The notes: generated by a model from the sequence alone, not told the origin. DNA of 35,984 nt from Bradyrhizobium manausense (GCF_001440035.1 NZ_LJYG01000112.1:69398-105381), one strand, 5' to 3'. Positions 1 through 8,895 are shown, counted from the stretch's first letter. Numbers and translations are program-made.

Positions 1-19
1 GCCCGGGACAAGCCCGGGC
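1..19. repeat. short GC palindrome at window edge
   Basis: GCCCGGG, a 5-base loop, then CCCGGGC: perfect 7-bp arms, 25 bases past the end of the minus-strand maeB gene. It resembles the CCCGGG-type intergenic palindromes common in Bradyrhizobium genomes. It could act as part of a terminator for maeB, but there is no T-tract and the left side is cut by the window edge. Confidence 0.4.
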
Positions 20-44
20 ATGACGAGTTCGTGGAGCACGACCG

Positions 45-2357
45 CTAAGTAAACAGCGTCGGCTGCTGCCGCGCCGCACGCTCCTGCGCTTCCACCACGG
101 CAACTGCCGTCATGTTGAGGATACCGCGCGCGGTGACCGAGGGCGTCAGGATGTGGGCTGTCCGCGCCGGGCCGATCAGGATGGGGCCGACGGGCAGCGC
201 GTCCGCCAGCGACTTGATCATCTGGTAGGCGACGTTGGCGGTATCCAAGCTCGGCATGATCATGATGTTGGCCTCGCCCTCCAGCTTGGAGTGCGGCAGC
301 ACCATGCGGCGCGCCGCGGCGGACAACGCGGTGTCGCCCTGCATTTCGCCGTCGGCCTCGATCTCCGGGTGCTTCTCCTTCAAGAGCTGGGTCGCCCGGC
401 GCATCTTGCGCGAGGAGTCGGTGTCGTAGCTGCCGAAATCGGAGTGCGAGACGAAGGCGATCTTCGGCTTGATGTTGAAGCGCTGGACGTGGACCGCGGC
501 AAGCGAGGCGATCTCGGCAAGCTCTTCCGCACTCGGATTGGGCCGCACTTGCGTGTCGGCGATGAAGAACGCGCCCTTGCTGGTGATCAGCAACGCCAAT
601 GCCGCGTAGTCGCTGACGCCGGGCGAGAAGCCGACGATCTCGCGGACATGGCGCAGATGGCTCATGTAGCGGCCCTCGACGCCGCAAAGCATCGCATCGG
701 CCTCCCCGCGCGTCACCGCGAGCGCGGCGATCACCGTGTTGTTGGTACGCACCACCGTGCGCGCAGCATCCGGCGTCACGCCGCGACGGCCGGCGACCTC
801 GACATAGGACTGAACGTAAGAGCGATAGCGCGGATCGTCCTCAGGGTTGACGAGATCGAAATCCTTGCCCGCCTTGATCGACAGGCCGAAGCGCTTGATG
901 CGCGCCTCGACCACGGAGGGGCGGCCGACCAGGATCGGCGTCGCCAGCTTCTCCTCCAGCACCACTTGCGTGGCGCGCAGCACGCGCTCGTCCTCGCCTT
1001 CGGCGTAGATCACGCGCACCGGCTGAGTCTTGGCCTTGGCGAACATCGGCTTCATGACGAGGCCGGAGCGGAAGGCGAAGCGCTCGAGCAGCGCGCGATA
1101 TTCGTCGAAATTGGTGATGGGGCGCGTCGCGACGCCGGATTCCATCGCCGCCTTCGCCACCGCCGGCGCAATACGCAGGATCAGTCGTGGGTCGAAGGGG
1201 CTGGGGATCAGCGAGCCCGGACCGAAGCCGCCAGCCTCGCCGGTATCGAGGCTGCCCTGGGAGACGGCATCCGACGGCGCCTCGCGGGCGAGTTGCGCGA
1301 TGGCCTCGACCGCAGCGTGCTTCATCTCTTCGTTGATCGCGCTGGCGCCGACATCGAGCGCGCCGCGGAAGATGAAGGGGAAGCAGAGGACGTTGTTGAC
1401 CTGGTTCGGATAGTCGGAGCGACCGGTGCAGATCATGGCGTCGGGACGCACTTTTCGCGCCTCTTCCGGCATGATCTCGGGCGTCGGATTGGCCAGCGCC
1501 ATGATCAGGGGCTTCTCGCCCATGGCCTTCGCCATCTCGGGCTTGAGCACGCCCGGTGCCGACAGGCCGATGAAGATGTCGGCGCCGCCGATGACGTCGC
1601 CCAGCGTGCGCTTGTCGGTCTTCTGCGCGTAGACCGCCTTCCAGCGGTCCATCGAGGTGTTGCGGCCCTCATGGACGAGGCCGTCGATGTCGCAGACCCA
1701 GATGTTCTTGCGCTGCGCGCCCATCGACACCAGCAGGTTGAGCGTCGCGATCGCCGCCGCCCCTGCCCCCGACGCCACGATCTTGACCTCCGACAGCTTC
1801 TTGCCGTTCAGCCTCAGACCGTTGGTGATGGCGGCGGCGACGATGATGGCGGTGCCGTGCTGGTCGTCATGGAAGACCGGGATCTTCATGCGCTCCTTCA
1901 GCCGCGCCTCGATCTCGAAGCATTCCGGACCACGGATGTCTTCCAGATTGATGCCGCCGAAGGTCGGCTCGAGCGCGGCCACCGTCTCGACCACGCGGTC
2001 GATGGTGTCGGCGGCGATCTCGATGTCGAACACGTCGATGCCGGCGAATTTCTTGAACAGGACCGCCTTGCCCTCCATCACCGGCTTGGAGGCCAGCGGG
2101 CCGATATTGCCGAGGCCGAGCACGGCCGTGCCGTTCGAGACCACCGCGACCAGGTTGGCGCGGGTGGTCAGGGTCGCGGCTTCCGCCGGGTTCTTGGCGA
2201 TCTCGGTACAGGCGGCGGCAACGCCCGGAGAATAGGCAAGCGCGAGGTCGCGCTGGTTGGCGAGCGGCTTGCTCGCCTGGATCTCGAGCTTTCCGGGGCG
2301 CGGCAGTCGGTGATAGGCCAGCGCCGCCTGGTGGAGATCATCGGAATAGGACGACAT
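45..2357 (-). CDS. maeB: NADP-dependent malic enzyme (malic enzyme/phosphotransacetylase-like fusion)
   Basis: Oxidatively decarboxylates malate to pyruvate with NADP+ in the cytosol, linking the TCA cycle to pyruvate and NADPH supply. About 770 residues, the usual length of the multidomain MaeB type. An N-terminal malic domain (roughly 20-155) contains GTAVLGLGNIGPLASKP and the KFAGIDVFDIE segment. A Rossmann NAD(P)-binding domain (roughly 165-400) carries FHDDQHGTA and GAGAAAIA. A C-terminal phosphotransacetylase-like domain (roughly 435-765) includes VIYAEGEDERVLRA; in this family it is regulatory (acetyl-CoA sensing) rather than catalytic. I start it at the ATG at 2357, preceded by GAGG about 9 bases upstream; an in-frame ATG exists at 2396 but lacks a good ribosome site. 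It is divergent from the 2603 gene. An 817-codon plus-strand frame overlies it and is only its high-GC antisense shadow. Confidence 0.95.
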   Translation of the reverse strand: MSSYSDDLHQAALAYHRLPRPGKLEIQASKPLANQRDLALAYSPGVAAACTEIAKNPAEAATLTTRANLVAVVSNGTAVLGLGNIGPLASKPVMEGKAVLFKKFAGIDVFDIEIAADTIDRVVETVAALEPTFGGINLEDIRGPECFEIEARLKERMKIPVFHDDQHGTAIIVAAAITNGLRLNGKKLSEVKIVASGAGAAAIATLNLLVSMGAQRKNIWVCDIDGLVHEGRNTSMDRWKAVYAQKTDKRTLGDVIGGADIFIGLSAPGVLKPEMAKAMGEKPLIMALANPTPEIMPEEARKVRPDAMICTGRSDYPNQVNNVLCFPFIFRGALDVGASAINEEMKHAAVEAIAQLAREAPSDAVSQGSLDTGEAGGFGPGSLIPSPFDPRLILRIAPAVAKAAMESGVATRPITNFDEYRALLERFAFRSGLVMKPMFAKAKTQPVRVIYAEGEDERVLRATQVVLEEKLATPILVGRPSVVEARIKRFGLSIKAGKDFDLVNPEDDPRYRSYVQSYVEVAGRRGVTPDAARTVVRTNNTVIAALAVTRGEADAMLCGVEGRYMSHLRHVREIVGFSPGVSDYAALALLITSKGAFFIADTQVRPNPSAEELAEIASLAAVHVQRFNIKPKIAFVSHSDFGSYDTDSSRKMRRATQLLKEKHPEIEADGEMQGDTALSAAARRMVLPHSKLEGEANIMIMPSLDTANVAYQMIKSLADALPVGPILIGPARTAHILTPSVTARGILNMTAVAVVEAQERAARQQPTLFT

Positions 2358-2425
2358 GCGGTCTTGCCTCGCGTTACCGGCCTCAAAATGCATCATCCGG
2401 AGCGATCATCCAAGCGGACGCTATT

Positions 2426-2446
2426 TCCGGGTCGTGGAAACCCGGA
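2426..2446. repeat. small intergenic palindrome
   Basis: TCCGGGT, 7-base loop, ACCCGGA in the divergent interval between maeB and the 2603 gene. The form (CCGGGTCGTGGAAACCCGG) is like intergenic palindromes seen widely in Bradyrhizobium. No function can be assigned. It lies well upstream of both start codons and could be in either leader. Confidence 0.35.
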
Positions 2447-2602
2447 TGAAGCACGGCCGAAGGCCCGGTGGCAACATCCGATTGCGGTCCCATCAACAGG
2501 GCCATCAGTCAAATATCTGACAGCGCTCGCTTTCCCTGGACCTTGCGACATTTCCCGAATATGGCGGGTTGCGCAGCGCACAATGAGCAACTGGAGCTGG
2601 GA

Positions 2603-4576
2603 ATGAAGCGGATCCTGATCGGCCTGATCGTAGCAGCCGTGCTCGTCGCGGGCGGATGGTTCGGCTTCAACCTCTACGTCCAGCACCGCGTCACCGCCGA
2701 GATCGAGGCGGCTTTCGAGCAGATCCGCAGCGGTGGCGGCAAGGCGAGCCACGGCAGGATCGGCTTCGACCTGCCGAGCCGGACGCTGACGATCGAGGAC
2801 ATCAATGTCGAGCCGGGGCGCTCGCCCATTGCCGGCTTCAAGGCCGCCCGTATCAAGGCGGCAGGTGTCGGCCAGACCGACGATGCGCATGTCTCGGCCG
2901 GCACGATCGAGATCGCCGGCGTGGAGCTGGCGATCTCAGGCGAAGCGGGAGCTGCCGGCCTGAAAGGCAGCTACAAGATCCCGCAAGCCACGTTGACCAA
3001 TTACTCCGGTCCCACGCGCGTGCAGGGTGCGCCCGCGTCCGAGTCGGTTCTTGACGCCTATCGCTTCACGCTTGAGCAATTTGCGGACGTCACCGCCGCC
3101 TCGGTCACCGTTCCGAGCTTGAGCGTCGCGATGAATACCGGCACAGGTGTCACCGGGGACGTGGATATCACCTATTCCGGACTGGCGATCCGCAACATCA
3201 ACCGCGGCAAGATCGACACGGCCAAGCTGGACCACGCCGTATTCGCCATCACCACGCGGCAACCGTCGCGGCCCGACAAGCTGACCGGCGAGCTCTCCGA
3301 CATGGTCATCGACGGCTTCGATGCGAATGCGGTGATTGCCGCTCTGGATCCCGCCAAGGCCAATGACGAGACCTACCGCCGCGTCTATCGCCAAGTCACC
3401 ACCGGAAGCTATGCGCTGACATCGACCCAAGGTGTGCGCGCCCAGGTCGGACGGATCATCGTCGAAGACATCGGCTATCAGCCGTCGAAATTCCGCCCCG
3501 GCGAGCTGCTCGCCCTGCTGCCGAAGGATAGCTCGGCGCCTCCGACGCCGGCGCAGAGCCGCGAGCTGATGGAGAAGATCGCTGGTGTTTACGAGGGCCT
3601 GCGTGTCGGCAAGGCCGAGATCAGCAATCTGTCGGCCACAACGCCGCAGGGCACTGCGAAGCTCGATGCGATCAAATATGCAGAGGGCGAGTTCGCGGTG
3701 GAAGGTCTCGATGCTCCCGCCGCCGCGGGACAATTCAAGATGGATCGCTTCGCGCTCAAATCATTCAGCCTCCCCAGCCTGCTTCGCTGGACGGCAAGCA
3801 TCGCGACTCCCGGGCGGGCCCCCTCGCCAGATCAGATGCTCGGGCTGTTCGGCGTGCTCGCAGGCGCGGAGCTGAAGGGCGTCGTTGCGCCCTTCAAGAA
3901 CATCAGGAAGCTGGTCACGGTCGACACCGTGAGCCTGGACTGGGGGCAGCTGATCGGCTCGATTCCGAGCAAAGCGCATGTGGTTGCGAAATTCGTCACG
4001 CCAACCGATGCATCCGATCCGAAGCAGCTTCCGTTGCTCGCCGCCGGCATCGACAAGCTCGCGATCGACCTCGATCTAGGCGCCGCCTGGACCCAGCAAT
4101 CCAACAGCCTCGTGCTCGCGCCGGCGACCCTCGACATTGGAGGCATCGCCAGAGCGCAGGCGCGTCTTGCACTCGCCAACGTGTCCCGCGACATGTTCTC
4201 GCTCGATCCGGCGCAGGTGACGGGACAGGCAATGCAGATCGAGACCGGCACGATCGAGCTCTCCCTCCATGACAGCGGCGTCGTCGATCTGGTGGTGGCG
4301 CAGTTCGCCCGGATGCAGAACGTCAGTCGCGACGCCGCGCGCAGCGCCATCGTTGAAATGATCCGGGCGCAAGGCGAGAAAGTTGCGGCCTCCAATATCG
4401 ATGCCAAGCCCGCGGTGGACGCGATCGCGAGCTTCGTCGAGACCTCGGGACAAACGCTCACAATCAAGCTGACACCGCTTGGCAAGGTGCCGGTGCTTCA
4501 GCTCATGGACGTCCTGAACAACGAGCCGATCGTCGCGCTGGCGCAGTTCAGGATGGAGGCGTCGACGGGGCTGTAG
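2603..4576 (+). CDS. membrane-anchored protein of unknown function (possibly DUF945/AsmA-like)
   Basis: A 657-residue protein with one N-terminal hydrophobic segment (about residues 4-25, ILIGLIVAAVLVAGGWFGF), so probably anchored in the inner membrane with the bulk in the periplasm. The rest is rich in beta-type alternating patterns and repeated 'inner-product-like' stretches such as RTLTIEDINVEP and LTIKLTPLG, giving an overall feel of DUF945/AsmA-like envelope proteins; I cannot confirm a family. No catalytic motif is visible. The start at 2603 has GGAG six bases upstream; the open frame continues upstream to 2468, but that part lacks a ribosome site and is not protein-like. It is monocistronic, divergent from maeB and convergent with aspS, separated from the latter by a long hairpin. 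Confidence 0.8.
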   Translation: MKRILIGLIVAAVLVAGGWFGFNLYVQHRVTAEIEAAFEQIRSGGGKASHGRIGFDLPSRTLTIEDINVEPGRSPIAGFKAARIKAAGVGQTDDAHVSAGTIEIAGVELAISGEAGAAGLKGSYKIPQATLTNYSGPTRVQGAPASESVLDAYRFTLEQFADVTAASVTVPSLSVAMNTGTGVTGDVDITYSGLAIRNINRGKIDTAKLDHAVFAITTRQPSRPDKLTGELSDMVIDGFDANAVIAALDPAKANDETYRRVYRQVTTGSYALTSTQGVRAQVGRIIVEDIGYQPSKFRPGELLALLPKDSSAPPTPAQSRELMEKIAGVYEGLRVGKAEISNLSATTPQGTAKLDAIKYAEGEFAVEGLDAPAAAGQFKMDRFALKSFSLPSLLRWTASIATPGRAPSPDQMLGLFGVLAGAELKGVVAPFKNIRKLVTVDTVSLDWGQLIGSIPSKAHVVAKFVTPTDASDPKQLPLLAAGIDKLAIDLDLGAAWTQQSNSLVLAPATLDIGGIARAQARLALANVSRDMFSLDPAQVTGQAMQIETGTIELSLHDSGVVDLVVAQFARMQNVSRDAARSAIVEMIRAQGEKVAASNIDAKPAVDAIASFVETSGQTLTIKLTPLGKVPVLQLMDVLNNEPIVALAQFRMEASTGL

Positions 4577-4595
4577 GGGAGACACAACTCTCTCC

Positions 4596-4678
4596 CCGTC
4601 ATTGCGAGCGGAGCGAAGCAATCCAGACTCGCATCCGCGGAAAGATTCTGGATTGCTTCGCTCCGCTCGCAATGACGG
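4596..4678. repeat. long perfect inverted repeat (REP-like, CATTGCGAGC family)
   Basis: A 32-bp arm (4596-4627, beginning CCGTCATTGCGAGC and ending CAATCCAGA) is perfectly complementary to 4647-4678, with a 19-base loop containing CCGCGGAAAGA. It fills the gap between the convergent 2603 gene and aspS. A second member lies at 22879-22957 with the same loop core and a compensated base-pair change. It may serve as a bidirectional transcription barrier or be a dispersed mobile repeat; there is no T-tract for a classical terminator. Confidence 0.9.
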
Positions 4679-4736
4679 TTTGGAGGCAGCTTTCCTCCGC
4701 ATCCGCCTTGGCGAACGCGGAGGAAATGCAACAGCC

Positions 4737-6509
4737 TCACTTCTGCGGCAGGTTCACCCGGATGTGCAGCTCGCGGAGCTGCTTGGCCGTGGCTTCCGAG
4801 GGCGCGCCCATCAGCAGGTCCATGGCTTGCTGGTTCATCGGGAACAACGAGATCTCGCGCAGATTCGTGGTGCCACAGAGCAGCATGACGATGCGGTCGA
4901 CGCCCGCGGCCATCCCGCCATGCGGCGGCGCGCCGTACTGGAAGGCGCGGTACATGCCGCCGAAACGCTCGACCACTTCCTGCTCGCCGTAGCCTGCGAT
5001 CTCGAACGCCTTCACCATGGCTTCCGGCACGTGGTTGCGGATGCCGCCCGAGGCGATCTCGTAGCCGTTGCAGGTGATGTCGTACTGGAACGCCTTGATG
5101 GTCAGCGGATCCTGGCTCTTCAGCGCCTCGAGTCCGCCCTGCGGCATCGAGAACGGGTTGTGCGAGAAGTCGACCTTCTTGTCGTCCTCGTTGTACTCGT
5201 ACATCGGGAAGTCGACGATCCAGGCGAGCTCGAACCGCTCCTTGTCGGTGAGGTTCAATTCCTCGCCGACCTTGTTGCGGGCGAGCCCAGAGAACTTCCA
5301 GAACTTATCAGGGTCGCCGGCGACGAAGAAGGCCGCATCGCCTTCCTTGGTGCCGAGCTGCGCGCGGATCGCGGCGGTGCGCTCCGGCCCGATGTTGTTC
5401 GCAAGGGGACCCGCGCCCTCGCCGCCCTCGCGCCACATGATGTAGCCAAGGCCGGGCTGGCCCTCGCCCTGCGCCCACGAGTTCATGCGGTCGCAGAAGG
5501 CGCGGCTGCCGCCGCCGGTCGCGGGAATGGCCCAGACCTGGTTCTTGGGGTCCTCGAGCATGCGCGCGAACACCTTGAAGCCTGACCCTCGGAAATGCTC
5601 GGAGACGTCCTGCATCTCGATCGGGTTGCGCAGGTCAGGCTTGTCGCTGCCGTATTTGCGCAGCGCCTCGGCGAACGGAATGCGGCGCCAGTTCTTCGTC
5701 ACCGGCTTGCCCTTGGCGAACTCCTCGAACACGCCCGTGATGACAGGCTCCATCGCCGCGAACACGTCTTCCTGCGTGACAAAGCTCATCTCGACGTCGA
5801 GCTGGTAGAACTCGCCCGGCAGACGATCGGCGCGCGGGTCTTCGTCGCGGAAGCAGGGCGCGATCTGGAAGTAGCGGTCGAAGCCCGACATCATCAGCAG
5901 CTGCTTGTACTGCTGCGGCGCCTGCGGCAGCGCATAGAACTTGCCCGGATGGATGCGCGAGGGCACCAGGAAGTCGCGCGCGCCTTCCGGCGAAGACGCG
6001 GTCAGGATCGGCGTGTTGAACTCGAAGAAGCCCTGCCCCTCCATGCGCCGGCGCATCGACTTGATGATCTCGACGCGCGTCATGATGTTCTGATGCAGCT
6101 TCTCGCGGCGCAGATCGAGGAAGCGGTACTTCAGGCGGATATCCTCGGGATATTCCTGGTCACCGAACACAGGCAGCGGCAGGTCGCCGGCCGGGCCCAG
6201 CACCTCGATCTCGCTGACATAAACCTCGACCTTGCCGGTCGGCAGATCGTCATTGTCGGTGCCTTCGGGGCGCCGGCGGACCTTGCCGTCCATCTTGACC
6301 ACGAATTCCGAGCGCAGCTTTTCGGCCAGCGAGAACGCCGGCGAGTCCGGGTCGACCACGCACTGGGTCAGGCCGTAATGGTCGCGCAAATCGATGAACA
6401 GCACGCCGCCATGGTCGCGCACGCGATGGACCCAGCCCGAGAGGCGGATGGTCTCGCCGATGTTGCTCTCGCGGAGCGCGCCGCATGTATGTGACCGGTA
6501 GCGATGCAT
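4737..6509 (-). CDS. aspS: aspartate--tRNA ligase, probably non-discriminating
   Basis: Class II aminoacyl-tRNA synthetase charging tRNA-Asp in the cytosol. 590 residues, typical for the bacterial type. An N-terminal OB-fold anticodon-binding domain (about 1-110) contains LSGWVHRVRDHGG. The catalytic core has motif 2, FRDEDPRADRLPGEFYQLD, and motif 3, GVDRIVMLLCG, with the bacterial GAD insertion between them. His28 in the WVHR motif matches the residue associated in Pseudomonas aeruginosa AspRS with a non-discriminating enzyme that also charges tRNA-Asn for GatCAB amidation; this specificity is an inference. The ATG at 6509 follows GGGA. The gene is divergent from selO with a 195-bp gap and convergent with the 2603 gene. 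In many alphaproteobacteria aspS neighbours rnd, which here lies 15 kb away. Confidence 0.97.
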   Translation of the reverse strand: MHRYRSHTCGALRESNIGETIRLSGWVHRVRDHGGVLFIDLRDHYGLTQCVVDPDSPAFSLAEKLRSEFVVKMDGKVRRRPEGTDNDDLPTGKVEVYVSEIEVLGPAGDLPLPVFGDQEYPEDIRLKYRFLDLRREKLHQNIMTRVEIIKSMRRRMEGQGFFEFNTPILTASSPEGARDFLVPSRIHPGKFYALPQAPQQYKQLLMMSGFDRYFQIAPCFRDEDPRADRLPGEFYQLDVEMSFVTQEDVFAAMEPVITGVFEEFAKGKPVTKNWRRIPFAEALRKYGSDKPDLRNPIEMQDVSEHFRGSGFKVFARMLEDPKNQVWAIPATGGGSRAFCDRMNSWAQGEGQPGLGYIMWREGGEGAGPLANNIGPERTAAIRAQLGTKEGDAAFFVAGDPDKFWKFSGLARNKVGEELNLTDKERFELAWIVDFPMYEYNEDDKKVDFSHNPFSMPQGGLEALKSQDPLTIKAFQYDITCNGYEIASGGIRNHVPEAMVKAFEIAGYGEQEVVERFGGMYRAFQYGAPPHGGMAAGVDRIVMLLCGTTNLREISLFPMNQQAMDLLMGAPSEATAKQLRELHIRVNLPQK

Positions 6510-6704
6510 GGTCGTCCCAAATCAATGTCGGAGGATACGAATCGGACCGCCTGAAACGACCGGTCCGAAGTTGCGGCAGGGTTTACCCGACGAGGCCCAA
6601 AGCAGCAACCAAAGGAACGGCCTGTTTTGGACCCCGAAGGACCCTTTTTGGGCCATTTGGGCTCAAGCCTTTGCCATCAGGCGTTCCAGCCCTATCTTGA
6701 GCCC

Positions 6705-8177
6705 ATGACGGTCCATTTCCCCTTCCAGAACTCCTATTCGGCCCTGCCGGACAGCTTCTTTGCCCGCGTCGCGCCGACCCCGGTATCCGCGCCCCGGCTG
6801 ATCAAGCTGAACCGGCCGCTGGCGGTCCAGCTCGGGCTCGATCCTGATGTGCTGGAGACCCCCGAGGGGGCCGAGATCCTGGCCGGGAAAACGGTTCCCG
6901 CCGGCGCTGATCCCATCGCCATGGCCTATGCCGGTCACCAGTTCGGGCATTTCGTGCCCCAGCTCGGCGATGGCCGCGCCATCCTGCTCGGCGAGGTCAT
7001 CGACCGGGACGGCGTCCGCCGCGACATCCAGCTCAAGGGCTCTGGCCCCACCCCGTTCTCCCGCCGCGGCGACGGCCGCGCCGCGCTGGGCCCGGTGCTG
7101 CGTGAGTACGTCGTCAGCGAAGCCATGTATGCGCTGGGCATTCCGACCACGCGCTCGCTCGCCGCCGTCGTCACCGGCGAGCACGTCATCCGCGAGACCG
7201 CGCTGCCCGGCGCGGTGCTGACCCGCGTCGCCTCCAGCCACATCCGCGTCGGCACCTTCCAGTTCTTCGCCGTCCGCCGCGACACTGATGCGATCCGCCA
7301 GCTCGCCGATCACGTCATCACCAGGCACTATCCTGACCTGCTTCACGCCGAGCGGCCCTATCACGCCCTGCTCGCTGGCGTCGTCGAACGCCAGGCTGAG
7401 CTCATCGCACGCTGGCTGCTGGTCGGCTTCATCCACGGCGTGATGAACACCGACAACTCTTCCATCTCCGGGGAGACCATCGATTACGGCCCTTGCGCCT
7501 TCATGGACGCCTACAACCCGGCGCAGGTTTTCTCGTCGATCGACGAGATGGGCCGCTACGCCTACGCCAACCAGCCGCGCATTGGCTTGTGGAATCTGAC
7601 GCGCCTTGCCGAATGCCTGCTGCCGCTGTTCTCCGACGACCAGGAGAAGGCGGTCGCGGAAGCGCAGGATATTCTCGGCGCGTTCTCCGATCAGTTCAGC
7701 GCGGCCTATCAGGCCGGCCTGCGCCGCAAGGTCGGCCTGTTCACGGAGCGTGACGGCGACGAGGCGCTGATCCAGGACCTGCTCGATGCCATGGCCAAGA
7801 ACCAGGCCGACTTCACCCTCACCTTCCGCAAGCTCGGCGATGCTGCAGGCGACGACGGCACCGACGTGCGCGCGCAGTTCATGGAGCCCGCAGCCTTCGA
7901 CGAATGGGCCGGCCGCTGGCGCGCCCGCATCGCGCTGGAGCCGCAGGCCCCGGCCGAACGGCGAGCCGCGATGCACGCCGTCAACCCGATTTTCATCCCG
8001 CGCAACCACCGCGTCGAGGCCGTGATCCAGGCTGCCGTCAACAACGACGACTATGCACCGTTCGAGGAGTTGGTGAAGGTGCTGGCCAAGCCCTACGAGG
8101 ACCAGCCGGAGTATGCCGCGTACGCCGATCCGCCGTTGCCGGATCAGCGGGTGCTGCAGACGTTCTGCGGGACGTAG
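6705..8177 (+). CDS. selO: protein adenylyltransferase SelO (YdiU/UPF0061)
   Basis: Pseudokinase-fold enzyme that transfers AMP from ATP to protein hydroxyls; in E. coli and Pseudomonas syringae it is linked to redox stress responses. 490 residues from the ATG at 6705. The nucleotide-binding core is visible as LKGSGPTPFSRRGDG (Lys111) followed by VLREYVVSEAMYALGIP. The catalytic loop HGVMNTDNSS (residues 244-253) has Asp250, and the metal-binding IDYGP motif has Asp260. The protein ends in TFCGT, so Cys488 is third from the end, the position of selenocysteine in animal SelO; no Sec codon is involved here. I chose the start where homology to the family begins; the frame is open further upstream to 6627 without family-like sequence. 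The gene ends just before a palindrome pair shared with the neighbouring RAYT. Confidence 0.94.
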   Translation: MTVHFPFQNSYSALPDSFFARVAPTPVSAPRLIKLNRPLAVQLGLDPDVLETPEGAEILAGKTVPAGADPIAMAYAGHQFGHFVPQLGDGRAILLGEVIDRDGVRRDIQLKGSGPTPFSRRGDGRAALGPVLREYVVSEAMYALGIPTTRSLAAVVTGEHVIRETALPGAVLTRVASSHIRVGTFQFFAVRRDTDAIRQLADHVITRHYPDLLHAERPYHALLAGVVERQAELIARWLLVGFIHGVMNTDNSSISGETIDYGPCAFMDAYNPAQVFSSIDEMGRYAYANQPRIGLWNLTRLAECLLPLFSDDQEKAVAEAQDILGAFSDQFSAAYQAGLRRKVGLFTERDGDEALIQDLLDAMAKNQADFTLTFRKLGDAAGDDGTDVRAQFMEPAAFDEWAGRWRARIALEPQAPAERRAAMHAVNPIFIPRNHRVEAVIQAAVNNDDYAPFEELVKVLAKPYEDQPEYAAYADPPLPDQRVLQTFCGT

Positions 8178-8196
8178 CGACAAGCTCGATGCGCAG

Positions 8197-8278
8197 GGTG
8201 GATTAGCCGCAGGCGTAATCCACCTCTTCTCTCGCCAAACGGGAAGTAAAGAGGTGGATTACGCTTCGCCAATCCACC
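8197..8278. repeat. paired REP-like palindromes, left flank of RAYT
   Basis: Two hairpins in inverted orientation: GGTGGATTA/TAATCCACC (8197-8205 with 8216-8224) and GGTGGATT/AATCCACC (8253-8260 with 8271-8278). In addition TAATCCACCTCT (8216-8227) pairs with AGAGGTGGATTA (8250-8261). The loop CGCTTCGC of the second hairpin recurs on the other side of the RAYT gene at 8877-8884. The arrangement is like a BIME (a REP doublet). It lies between the convergent ends of selO and the RAYT gene. Confidence 0.85.
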
Positions 8279-8297
8279 CCACAAGTAATCGTGACAT

Positions 8298-8831
8298 TCA
8301 CGCCCGTTCGCCAAACTCCCCTGCGATCTTGATATCACCACCCCAATCCTCGGGAAACAATCCGGCCCGCACATCGCGATGAAACGACGAGTACGGCCAG
8401 TCACTCACTTTGGATACCTGCCCGTGCTTGACCAGGTTGAAATAGCAATACTCGACATGGCGCGCGTAATCGGCCTCGTCACGAATGAGATGCTCCCAGA
8501 ACCGGCGTTGCCAGATGCCGCGTTCGTTTCGTGCGGCGCGGACTGTGCTTAATCGTTCATTCGCCGGGAGCGCTTTGGCGAAACGTGTCTTGATCAATCG
8601 CCAACGGACCGAAAAATCCGCGGCGCCCGGTGGTAACTTCCAGACGGCATGCAAATGATCCGGGAGAACCACGAAAGCATCTATGTCGAAGGGATGGCTC
8701 TGGCGCGTTGCGGCGACCGCGTCCCGTAGAATTTCGATCCGCTCAGTTAGGAGAGCTTTCCGCCGGTCAAGCAGATTCACAGTGAAGAACCAGCATCCTC
8801 CACGAATGAATGCACGGCGATAATTGGACAT
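8298..8831 (-). CDS. REP-associated tyrosine transposase (RAYT, Y1/IS200-like)
   Basis: A 177-residue single-domain member of the Y1 transposase superfamily. Signature features seen: an FTVNLLDRR beta-strand near the N-terminus, the VVLPDHLHAVW metal-binding segment (the HUH-type His-x-His), GIWQRRFWEHLIRD, and the candidate nucleophile tyrosine in HVEYCYFNLVKHG, ending with WPYSSFHRDV. These are typical of RAYTs, which are domesticated single-copy genes that act on REP palindromes as single-stranded DNA substrates. Palindromes of one sequence family lie on both sides (8197-8278 and 8866-8895), supporting the assignment. The ATG at 8831 is preferred; a TTG nine bases upstream is also open. 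No strong ribosome site is seen. IS200-type terminal structures were not distinguished from the REPs. Confidence 0.92.
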   Translation of the reverse strand: MSNYRRAFIRGGCWFFTVNLLDRRKALLTERIEILRDAVAATRQSHPFDIDAFVVLPDHLHAVWKLPPGAADFSVRWRLIKTRFAKALPANERLSTVRAARNERGIWQRRFWEHLIRDEADYARHVEYCYFNLVKHGQVSKVSDWPYSSFHRDVRAGLFPEDWGGDIKIAGEFGERA

Positions 8832-8865
8832 CGACGACAACTAGCACAACTTTTAGTTGGCTCAC

Positions 8866-8895
8866 AGGGTGGATTACGCTTCGCTAATCCACCCT
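8866..8895. repeat. REP-like palindrome, right flank of RAYT
   Basis: AGGGTGGATTA (8866-8876), loop CGCTTCGC, TAATCCACCCT (8885-8895): a perfect 11-bp stem immediately upstream of the RAYT start. It has the same arm and loop sequence as the left-flank doublet. The tip could be a RAYT recognition structure or an autoregulatory element. Confidence 0.88.

Noticed and set aside
153..2606. 817-codon open frame on the plus strand opposite maeB
   Set aside because: Its translation is rich in Arg, His, Asp and Gly with no domain pattern, while the minus strand encodes an unmistakable malic enzyme. It is a high-GC antisense shadow.
5595..6494. 299-codon plus-strand frame opposite aspS
   Set aside because: Same compositional signature of a shadow frame; aspS on the other strand is certain.
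6663..8183. 506-codon minus-strand frame opposite selO
   Set aside because: Shadow of a well-supported gene; no recognisable motif.
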